Below, one piece after another: positions 1 to 5,254 of a stretch of 5,254 nucleotides of DNA. The notes beneath the pieces were generated by a model that ran no database searches, was not told the DNA's origin, and saw only the letters and a program-made list of their open reading frames with translations. Made by a program: the position numbers and the translations under genes. The stretch is from Chitinophagaceae bacterium (GTDB lineage: Bacteria; Bacteroidota; Bacteroidia; Chitinophagales; Chitinophagaceae). The stretch spans positions 1-5,254 of the forward strand of contig JADLEN010000146.1 of NCBI GenBank assembly GCA_020846105.1, written 5' to 3'. The first letter of the stretch is position 1; each line of letters begins with the position of its first letter.

Positions 1-62
1 GCGCAGCGAAGCGGAGCCTGTAGCAGCCCGACCACGAGCGAAGCGTCGTGGGCACGCCCTAA
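1..62. repeat. GC-rich hairpin-forming intergenic element, possibly a dispersed REP-like repeat (cut by window edge)
   Basis: This block is far richer in G+C than the A/T-rich spacer (about 61-82) that separates it from the maeB stop. It contains the 9-mer AGCGAAGCG twice (5-13 and 37-45). The second copy is flanked by a perfect 6-bp inverted repeat, CCACGA (32-37) with TCGTGG (46-51), and a small CGTG-GG-CACG palindrome follows (47-56). The GCGAAGC core is itself a known very stable mini-hairpin. No open reading frame is evident. Its position just after the end of maeB fits a REP-like dispersed repeat or a transcript 3' end structure. There is no T-run after the hairpin on the minus strand, so it is not a typical intrinsic terminator. 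That it is a multi-copy genomic repeat is inference; the left border lies outside the window. Confidence 0.5.
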
Positions 63-82
63 TAAAAAGAATAATGGGGGGA

Positions 83-2353
83 TTATTTTACCGCTTGCTC
101 ATCTACAACGGCTATAGACACCATGTTTACAATCTGCCGTACGGTGCTGCCTAGTTGTAGCACTTGCACAGGCTTGGCCATACCTATAAGTATGGGGCCC
201 ACGGCTTCGGCGCCACCTACCTCTTGTAGTAGGTGGTAGGCTATATTGCCAGAGGCTAGGTTGGGGAATATGAGGATGTTGGGGCTCTCACCAATGAGCG
301 ACGAGAAGGGGTAGTTTTCTTGCAACAATTCTTTGTTAAATGCTACACCAGCTTGTATCTCGCCATCGATAGTGAGGGCGGGCCTTAGCTTCTTGATACG
401 TGCTACGGCGTTGCGCACTTTGATAGTCTCGGGCAAAATGCTGCTGCCAAAGTTGGAGAAAGAGAGCATGGCCACTACGGGTTTGATGTTGAGCGAGGTA
501 ACGAAGTTGGCGGCCTGCAGGGTAATGTCTATAAGCTCGTCTTCGCTAGGGTTGGCGTTTACGGTAGTATCGGCAAAGAATAGCGGCCCGCGCTTGGTGA
601 GCATCATGTACATGCCTGACACGCGGCATACACCTTCTTTTACCCCTATTATTTCTAGGGCAGGGCGCAGGGTGTTGGGGTATTGGCGGGTAAGCCCCGA
701 TATAAGGATGTCGGCTTCGCCAAGCTCTACCATCATACATCCAAAGTGGGTGCGGTCTCGCATGAGTTTCTTGGCTTCATAAAAGTTGACACCCTTGCGC
801 TGCCTCCGCTCGAAATAAACCTCGCCATAGCGTATGCGGGTAGCTTCTTGCTCTTCGCTTTTGGGGTCTATAATCAGTACATTTTCTAGCGCTAGTTGGT
901 TGTCGGCTATCAGTGTATTGATTTTTTCTGGGCGGCCTAGCAGAATGGGTATGGCTATACCCTCGTCGCTTACCTGTTGCGCGGCTTTTAGTATTTTCAG
1001 GTTTTCGGCTTCGGCAAATACTACCCGCTTGGGGCTTTGCTTTGCTTTGTTGATAATAAAGCGTAGGATATTTTCGTTTTCGCCTAGGCGGCTGTATAAC
1101 TCCGACTCGTACTTGTCCCAGTTGGTAATAGGCTTGCGTGCCACGCCACTATCCATAGCGGCCTTGGCTACTGCTGGCGATACGGTGGTGAGCAGCCTTG
1201 GGTCTATGGGCTTGGGAATAATATAATTGGTATCGAAATGCAAGTTTTTTTGGCTGTACACCACATTTACCATATCGGGCACTGGCTCTTTGGCTAGTGC
1301 AGCAAGCGCTTTGACAGCGGCAAGCTTCATGGCCTCGTTGATGGTAGTAGCCCGCACGTCTAGCGCCCCTCGGAATATGTAGGGAAAGCCCAGCACGTTG
1401 TTTACCTGATTAGGATAATCGCTGCGGCCAGTGGCTATTATGGCATCGGGGCGTGCAGCTATGGCCACGTCGTAGTTGATTTCGGGCTCGGGGTTGGCAA
1501 GTGCAAAGATGATAGGCTTCGAGGCCATCCCTTTAACCATATCGCCGCTGATGATATTACCGACAGAAAGACCCAAAAATACGTCGGCATCTTGCAAGGC
1601 TTGGGCTATGGGTATAGCTGTGGCATCTTGGGCAAATGCTTGCATCTGTGGGCTGATATCTGTACGGGAGCGCACCACCATGCCATTAATATCAAACATA
1701 AAGATGTGGCTAGGCGTAGCACCAAGTGCCACATAGATGTTGCAACAAGCGATGGCTGCTGCACCAGCGCCACTTACTACAAATTTCACCTTGCTTATGT
1801 CTTTACCCACAAGCTCTAGGGCATTGAGCAATGCTGCTGCCGATATGATGGCCGTGCCATGCTGGTCGTCGTGCATGAGCGGGATGTTCATTTCTTTCTT
1901 CAGCCTGGCCTCTATCTCAAAACATTCTGGGGCTTTGATATCCTCTAGGTTGATACCGCCGAATGTGGGCTCTAGCGCTTTGACCACTGACACAAAATGA
2001 TCTACGTCCGTAACATCTAGTTCTATGTCAAACACATCAATGTCGGCAAATATCTTGAAGAGCAGACCCTTACCTTCCATTACTGGCTTGCTGGCTGCTG
2101 CGCCTATATTGCCAAGCCCTAGCACCGCTGTACCATTGCTGATAACGGCTACGAGATTGCCTTTGGCCGTGTACTTATACACATCATCTGGGTTGGCGGC
2201 TATAGCCTTGCAAGGCTCGGCCACGCCGGGCGAGTAAGCAAGTGAGAGGTCTCTTTGGGTTTTTGTTTCTTTAGTGGGTATTACTTCTATTTTGCCTGGT
2301 CGTCCTTTTTCGTGGTACTCAAGTGCATCTTCTTTTCGGATTAGCTGCGCCAT
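83..2353 (-). CDS. maeB: NADP-dependent malic enzyme with C-terminal phosphotransacetylase-like domain (MaeB type)
   Basis: Cytoplasmic enzyme that decarboxylates malate oxidatively to pyruvate and CO2, supplying NADPH and pyruvate. The 756 residues match the usual length of the malic enzyme-PTA hybrid. The malic domain spans about 1-410: catalytic Tyr40 in [11 protein letters not shown], Lys95 in MEGKGLLFK, metal-binding Glu137/Asp138 in [24 protein letters not shown] at 161-167, a dinucleotide-binding loop SGAGAAA at 194-200, ANPEPE at 286-291 and [11 protein letters not shown] at 309-319. The PTA-like domain spans about 430-756, with [25 protein letters not shown] and [12 protein letters not shown]. 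In this family the PTA domain is known as a regulatory module (acetyl-CoA inhibition) rather than an active transferase. Here the usual PTA SRG motif reads QLG (733-735). The start is ATG with no clear Shine-Dalgarno sequence. It lies 64 bp after the FKBP gene with no terminator between, so co-transcription is likely. NADP rather than NAD preference is inferred from family only. Confidence 0.97.
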   Translation of the reverse strand: MAQLIRKEDALEYHEKGRPGKIEVIPTKETKTQRDLSLAYSPGVAEPCKAIAANPDDVYKYTAKGNLVAVISNGTAVLGLGNIGAAASKPVMEGKGLLFKIFADIDVFDIELDVTDVDHFVSVVKALEPTFGGINLEDIKAPECFEIEARLKKEMNIPLMHDDQHGTAIISAAALLNALELVGKDISKVKFVVSGAGAAAIACCNIYVALGATPSHIFMFDINGMVVRSRTDISPQMQAFAQDATAIPIAQALQDADVFLGLSVGNIISGDMVKGMASKPIIFALANPEPEINYDVAIAARPDAIIATGRSDYPNQVNNVLGFPYIFRGALDVRATTINEAMKLAAVKALAALAKEPVPDMVNVVYSQKNLHFDTNYIIPKPIDPRLLTTVSPAVAKAAMDSGVARKPITNWDKYESELYSRLGENENILRFIINKAKQSPKRVVFAEAENLKILKAAQQVSDEGIAIPILLGRPEKINTLIADNQLALENVLIIDPKSEEQEATRIRYGEVYFERRQRKGVNFYEAKKLMRDRTHFGCMMVELGEADILISGLTRQYPNTLRPALEIIGVKEGVCRVSGMYMMLTKRGPLFFADTTVNANPSEDELIDITLQAANFVTSLNIKPVVAMLSFSNFGSSILPETIKVRNAVARIKKLRPALTIDGEIQAGVAFNKELLQENYPFSSLIGESPNILIFPNLASGNIAYHLLQEVGGAEAVGPILIGMAKPVQVLQLGSTVRQIVNMVSIAVVDEQAVK

Positions 2354-2378
2354 AGAAATTTAATTACTGTTGCTTTAG

Positions 2379-2401
2379 AATAGTTGTGTAAAAATAGTTG
2401 T
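2379..2401 (-). repeat. Short direct repeat in the maeB leader (ACAACTATT x2)
   Basis: Read on the minus strand, ACAACTATT occurs twice (2393-2401, then 2379-2387) with a 5-nt spacer, a 14-nt period. It sits in the 64-bp gap between the FKBP stop and the maeB start codon, 25 bp upstream of the maeB ATG. It could be an operator or leader element, but a chance repeat in A/T-rich DNA is possible. No convincing TAnnTTTG promoter was seen in the gap. Confidence 0.4.
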
Positions 2402-2417
2402 AAGATAGAGACTGCGC

Positions 2418-2852
2418 TTAGTTGATGCCTAACAGCTCTACCTCAAAAATAAGTGTGCTATTGGGGCCTATCTCGGCACTCACGTGGCGGTCGCCATAGG
2501 CAAGGTGTGCTGGCAAAAACAAGCGCCATTTGCTACCTACCGACATTAGTTGTAGCACTTCTGTCCAACCTTTGATAACCATATTTAGTGGGAAGGTAGC
2601 TGGCTGCCCGCGCTGCACCGAACTGTCGAACACAGTACCATTGATAAGTGTGCCGTGGTAGTGACAGGTAACCTTGTCGGTGGCAGACGGGGTAGCACCC
2701 TGTGCATCGTTGATAATGAGGTATTGTGCACCACTTTCGAGGCTCACTACACCTTCATTGGCTTTGTTGGCCTCTAGAAAAGTGGCACCTTCTTCAAGGT
2801 TTTTCTTAGATAAATCTTGTTTTGATTGGAATAGACGGTCTGCGATACTCAT
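2418..2852 (-). CDS. FKBP-type peptidyl-prolyl cis-trans isomerase (FklB-like, short)
   Basis: Catalyses cis-trans isomerisation of Xaa-Pro bonds and so assists protein folding. The 144 residues comprise a short charged N-terminal arm (about 1-40) and one FKBP domain (about 41-144). The active-site pocket is intact by comparison with FKBP12: Tyr65 in CHYHGTL, Phe75-Asp76 in FDSS, Phe87, Val92-Ile93 and Trp96 in NMVIKGW, Tyr119 in HLAYGDR, and Phe136 in [10 protein letters not shown]. The arm and core ([17 protein letters not shown], then [14 protein letters not shown]) resemble E. coli FklB, but most of the FklB/Mip N-terminal dimerisation region is missing. No signal peptide, lipobox or membrane segment is present, so the protein should be cytoplasmic. 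The start is ATG, with an A/T-rich leader and no clear ribosome binding site. It is separated from upstream sppA by a terminator and probably transcribed from its own promoter through to maeB. Confidence 0.94.
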   Translation of the reverse strand: MSIADRLFQSKQDLSKKNLEEGATFLEANKANEGVVSLESGAQYLIINDAQGATPSATDKVTCHYHGTLINGTVFDSSVQRGQPATFPLNMVIKGWTEVLQLMSVGSKWRLFLPAHLAYGDRHVSAEIGPNSTLIFEVELLGIN

Positions 2853-2897
2853 AGTTATGTTTATTTAGGATGCGAATTTAAGGCAATTACAAAACAG

Positions 2898-2935
2898 ATT
2901 GCGTGCAAATTTTGTATTGATCATTTGCAAGCAAT
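2898..2935. promoter_or_regulatory. Large dyad with two TTGC-NN-GCAA palindromes upstream of the FKBP gene; putative operator
   Basis: Bases 2898-2910 (ATTGCGTGCAAAT) and 2923-2935 (ATTTGCAAGCAAT) are inverted copies matching at 12 of 13 positions with a 12-nt spacer. Each arm is also a palindrome: TTGC-GT-GCAA at 2899-2908 and TTGC-AA-GCAA at 2925-2934, with centres 26 bp apart, about 2.5 helical turns. The dyad lies 46-83 bp before the FKBP start codon and after the sppA terminator, so it is where a regulator of the FKBP-maeB unit would bind. No poly-U tract follows it on either strand, which argues against a terminator. A leader RNA hairpin is the alternative. The cognate regulator is unknown. 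Confidence 0.5.
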
Positions 2936-2944
2936 ATGGGTATT

Positions 2945-2979
2945 AAAAAAAACACCTAGCGCAGTATGTGGGCTAGGTG
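2945..2979 (-). terminator. Rho-independent terminator of sppA
   Basis: On the minus strand a perfect 8-bp stem, CACCTAGC (2972-2979) with GCTAGGTG (2953-2960), closes an 11-nt loop and is followed immediately by eight T residues (2952 down to 2945). It starts 20 nt after the last TAA of the sppA stop cluster. Read on the plus strand the same stem is followed by CA and six T, so it could work in both directions, but no plus-strand gene ends here. It separates sppA from the FKBP-maeB unit. Confidence 0.88.
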
Positions 2980-3008
2980 CATTTTTTGGGGTATCGTGTT
3001 TATTATTA

Positions 3009-4805
3009 TTATTTCATCTTCATTTCGAAAGGCAGTAACATCATATTTTGTCCGTTCATTTTGCTGAGGTTCTTTAGCATTATGAGGTCTTTATTTTCGC
3101 CAGCAACTTCTTTTACTACAGCCTTGGCCAAAGCATCTTGCGCACTAGAATTGCCTTTGAACATTTTGAGCAAGGTTTTGAGTTTATCTACTTTTTCGGG
3201 GTATGTACGTATTTCGTAATCTTTGATTTTGGCAAGCGATGCGGCACTTTTTATGGCTCTATCGAGGTTGCCCAAATCATCTACCAAACCGTTGCGCTTG
3301 GCTGCAATACCTGTCCACACGCGGCCTTGGGCTATTGAATCCACATCGGCCTCAGACATTTTGCGGCCATTGGCCACCCTACGCTTAAACAAGGCATAGA
3401 TAGAATCTACACTGCGTTGCATCATTGCTACCTCAGCAACATTCATTGCACGGGTGCCATTCGGGAAATCGGCAAATGGTGCATTTTTTACTTCGTCAAA
3501 AGTAATGCCCAATTTGTTGGTCATTAACTTCTGCGTATTGAACATCATAGAAAATACGCCAATGCTACCTGTGATAGTAGTAGGCATTGCAAAAATACTA
3601 TCCGCAGCACAGGCTATGTAATATCCACCCGAAGCGGCTACATCGCCCATAGACACAACAATGGGTTTTTGCTTGTGAAGTAATTGTAGCTCACGCAAGA
3701 TAATCTCAGATGCTCTAGCGCTACCTCCCGGCGAGTTGATACGGAGCACTACTGCTTTTATCTTATCGTTGTTGCGCACGGTGCGTATGCTTTTGGCCAT
3801 AGAAACATCTGTGATTTGATAATCGTCGGTAGCTTCTCCGTCACTTATTTGGCCTTCGGCAAAAATTACTGCTATTCGGTTGTCGTCAGATTTATTGTCC
3901 TCGTCTTCTTTTTTAATAGCATAATCGTTAAGGCTTGCAAAACTTAGGTCTTTCTCGGCCTTTACCTTCAATTTACCTTTCATCATGGTCTCTACTTCAT
4001 CCCAATATTTCACACCATCTATGAGCTTGTAGTTGAGCGCATCTGCGGGAAATTGTATGGCACCGCTTTGTGCCAAGGCATTGATAGCTTCTGGCTCCAT
4101 CTTGGCATGTTGTGCAACAGCGACAATCATTTCGTTCCAAATATCAGACTGGATAGCTGCAATTTGTTGGCGATTGGGTTCGCTCATTTTCTCTTCCCTA
4201 AAGGGCTCTGTTGCACTTTTAAATTTGCCTGCATAAAATATCTGAGGCTCTACCTCTAGCTTTGCAAGCGTATTTTTGAAAAAGCTAAGGCTGCTTGCCA
4301 AACCCTTAAGCTCTACATCGCCAGCAGGATTTACAAATACACTATCCGCAGCAGAAGACACATACAAAGCGCCTTGCGTTACAGACTCGCCATAGGCGTA
4401 CACAAACTTGCCCGACTTTTTGAACACTAAAACCGCATCGCGTATTTGCTGTAAAGTAGCAAAGCTGTTGGGGCTAGGTGCAAGTTTTATAAACAAGCCT
4501 TTGATCTTATCGTCTTTGGATGCAGCTTGCATAGCATTGGCTATTTCATACACGCCAGCCTCTGAGGCTCCACCACCGCGGCCCATAAAGGAGAAGGAAT
4601 TTTCTTCGCCTTGCTCATGAAAAGATTCGCTAAGGTCTAACTGTAACACACTATTCTCTTTTACACTTACCTTTTCTTCAGACTTGCTGCTTACTGCGCT
4701 AGAAGCAAGGCCTATTATAGCGCCAATAAACAAACCGATAGCAATAACACTGGCTACAATGACCCCTAAAAGTGAGGCAAAGAACATTTTAAAAAACTGT
4801 TTCAT
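3009..4805 (-). CDS. sppA: Signal peptide peptidase SppA, 67K (double-domain) type
   Basis: Membrane-bound serine protease of the S49 family that degrades signal peptides left in the membrane after cleavage of secreted proteins. From the preferred ATG at 4805 it has 598 residues, close to the 618 of E. coli SppA. An in-frame TTG at 4811 would add only two residues; the ATG is the likelier start. One hydrophobic segment (about 8-36) anchors the N-terminus, with the catalytic part presumably outside the cytoplasm. Two tandem S49 domains follow. The general base is Lys196 in AGKFKSATEPF in the first. The nucleophile is Ser392 in DVAASGGYY in the second, after RINSPGG (355-361) and before ITGSIGVF (411-418). 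The 196-residue spacing fits the Lys209/Ser409 pair of E. coli. It is divergent from folK, has a good promoter (4831-4863) and an intrinsic terminator, so it appears monocistronic. It ends in four consecutive in-frame TAA codons. Confidence 0.97.
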   Translation of the reverse strand: MKQFFKMFFASLLGVIVASVIAIGLFIGAIIGLASSAVSSKSEEKVSVKENSVLQLDLSESFHEQGEENSFSFMGRGGGASEAGVYEIANAMQAASKDDKIKGLFIKLAPSPNSFATLQQIRDAVLVFKKSGKFVYAYGESVTQGALYVSSAADSVFVNPAGDVELKGLASSLSFFKNTLAKLEVEPQIFYAGKFKSATEPFREEKMSEPNRQQIAAIQSDIWNEMIVAVAQHAKMEPEAINALAQSGAIQFPADALNYKLIDGVKYWDEVETMMKGKLKVKAEKDLSFASLNDYAIKKEDEDNKSDDNRIAVIFAEGQISDGEATDDYQITDVSMAKSIRTVRNNDKIKAVVLRINSPGGSARASEIILRELQLLHKQKPIVVSMGDVAASGGYYIACAADSIFAMPTTITGSIGVFSMMFNTQKLMTNKLGITFDEVKNAPFADFPNGTRAMNVAEVAMMQRSVDSIYALFKRRVANGRKMSEADVDSIAQGRVWTGIAAKRNGLVDDLGNLDRAIKSAASLAKIKDYEIRTYPEKVDKLKTLLKMFKGNSSAQDALAKAVVKEVAGENKDLIMLKNLSKMNGQNMMLLPFEMKMK

Positions 4806-4830
4806 ATTCAATAATTTTTTTTAACTGACA

Positions 4831-4863
4831 CAAAGGTATCATTGTTTATAACTTTGCCACAAA
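4831..4863 (-). promoter_or_regulatory. Bacteroidota-type promoter for sppA
   Basis: On the minus strand TTTG (4863-4860) is followed after 21 nt by TACCTTTG (4838-4831), an exact match to the TTTG / TAnnTTTG pattern with spacing in the usual range. The predicted transcript starts near 4825, leaving a leader of about 20 nt that contains an A8 run (4822-4815) and no Shine-Dalgarno sequence. A/T-rich leaders of this kind are normal for the phylum. Confidence 0.72.
4849..4856 (+). promoter_or_regulatory. Putative -7 element for folK
   Basis: TAACTTTG on the plus strand matches TAnnTTTG exactly and lies 26 nt before the folK GTG, giving a predicted leader of roughly 20 nt. I see no good TTTG or TTG at the expected -33 position, so the promoter is weaker or less certain than the sppA one. 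It falls entirely within the spacer of the divergent sppA promoter. Confidence 0.5.
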
Positions 4864-4882
4864 CTAAATCGGCAACAAATCG

Positions 4883-5254
4883 GTGAACACAGTATACCTA
4901 CTGCTAGGCGGCAACCAAGGCAACAGAATTGAAAATTTGACAATTGCTTGCGAACTCATTAAAAAAGAATTGGGCAGTATTGTTGCAGTATCACCCATTT
5001 ACGAAACTGCCGCTTGGGGTAATGAAAACCAACCAAATTTCTTGAACCAGGCTATAAAAACAAATACAAAACATAGCCCAATAGAAACGCTGCACATCAT
5101 TAATCATATTGAAAACACACTTGGCCGACAACGCTTAGAGCACTGGGGTGCGCGCACTTTAGACATTGATATCTTGTTCTACAACGAAATTATTTTGCAT
5201 AGCGCCCGACTAGTAATTCCTCATCCCGAATTGCAAAATAGACGTTTTGCGCTA
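4883..5254 (+). CDS. folK: 2-amino-4-hydroxy-6-hydroxymethyldihydropteridine diphosphokinase (HPPK), 3' end beyond window
   Basis: Transfers pyrophosphate from ATP to 6-hydroxymethyl-7,8-dihydropterin in folate synthesis; cytoplasmic. The visible 124 codons cover most of a protein that is usually about 160 residues. The start region reads YLLLGGNQGNRIENL, like the LGSN motif of the family. QPNFLNQA (50-57) matches the substrate-binding loop. Glu77, Trp88, Arg91 and the Mg-binding pair Asp94 and Asp96 (HWGARTLDIDIL, 87-98) fit the HPPK signature. IPHPELQNRRFAL (112-124) fits the conserved His and Arg. GTG at 4883 is chosen because an in-frame TAA lies at 4865-4867 and no ATG or TTG lies between; initiation here places the LGGN motif at the usual distance from the N-terminus. 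No Shine-Dalgarno sequence is visible. All catalytic residues expected in this part are present. It is divergently transcribed from sppA. Confidence 0.95.
   Translation, partial: MNTVYLLLGGNQGNRIENLTIACELIKKELGSIVAVSPIYETAAWGNENQPNFLNQAIKTNTKHSPIETLHIINHIENTLGRQRLEHWGARTLDIDILFYNEIILHSARLVIPHPELQNRRFAL

Noticed and set aside
333..1226. Open plus-strand frames opposite maeB (for example 333-782 and 834-1226)
   Set aside because: They are antisense to a full-length, strongly conserved enzyme, have no recognisable domains, and their amino acid makeup reflects the reverse complement of maeB codons.
2873..2880. TAAATTCG on the minus strand as a -7 element for the FKBP gene
   Set aside because: It has one mismatch to TAnnTTTG, and the nearest upstream TTTG (2909-2906) is 25 nt away, beyond the usual spacing; too weak to list as a promoter.
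2898..2935. The dyad before the FKBP gene as a second terminator for sppA
   Set aside because: No T-run follows it on the minus strand and a strong intrinsic terminator already sits upstream at 2945-2979.
4472..4482. 11-mer GGCTAGGTGCA shared between the sppA coding region and the terminator stem (2971-2981)
   Set aside because: The copy in sppA has no paired arm or T-run and encodes ordinary protein sequence; a chance match is the simplest reading.
4033..4620. Plus-strand open frames opposite sppA
   Set aside because: They overlap the catalytic and N-terminal parts of sppA in antisense, lack recognisable motifs and have no promoter or leader in support.
4806..4811. TTG at 4811 as the sppA start
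   Set aside because: It adds only two residues before an ATG at 4805 that is followed directly by a typical Lys-rich, hydrophobic anchor; ATG is preferred.
1..5254. CRISPR array, tRNA or rRNA gene, insertion sequence, toxin-antitoxin or defence system
   Set aside because: No regularly spaced repeats, tRNA-like cloverleaf or transposase-like sequence was seen. Nearly all of the window is accounted for by four housekeeping genes and short intergenic gaps.

Overview
The window looks like chromosomal housekeeping DNA from a member of the Bacteroidota (Bacteroidetes). Three things suggest this. The sppA/folK intergenic region carries the TTTG / TAnnTTTG promoter type of that phylum. The gene starts have A/T-rich leaders without clear Shine-Dalgarno sequences. 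The proteins are also of types common there: a malic enzyme-phosphotransacetylase fusion, a large SppA and a short FklB-like FKBP. The genus cannot be named; the GC-rich repeat at the left edge is a possible pointer but was not checked.

Layout, left to right. Bases 1-82 hold a GC-rich, hairpin-forming element lying downstream of the malic enzyme gene. Bases 83-2353 (minus) are maeB, a complete 756-residue malic enzyme with a C-terminal phosphotransacetylase-like domain whose catalytic motif looks degraded. Bases 2418-2852 (minus) are a complete cytoplasmic FKBP-type prolyl isomerase, 64 bp upstream of maeB and probably co-transcribed with it. Bases 2853-3008 hold two TTGC-NN-GCAA palindromes, which together form a large dyad, and a clear intrinsic terminator for the next gene. 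Bases 3009-4805 (minus) are sppA, a complete membrane-anchored signal peptide peptidase ending in four consecutive in-frame TAA codons. Bases 4806-4882 are a compact divergent promoter region. Bases 4883-5254 (plus) are the first 124 codons of folK, cut by the window end.

The genes serve central carbon metabolism (malate to pyruvate with NADPH), protein folding, turnover of membrane signal peptides and folate synthesis. No shared pathway links them. There is no sign of a mobile element, CRISPR array, RNA gene or defence system. The items worth following are regulatory: the dyad in front of the FKBP gene, the interleaved sppA/folK promoters, the direct repeat in the maeB leader, and the inactive-looking phosphotransacetylase motif in MaeB. 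I do not see a previously undescribed system.
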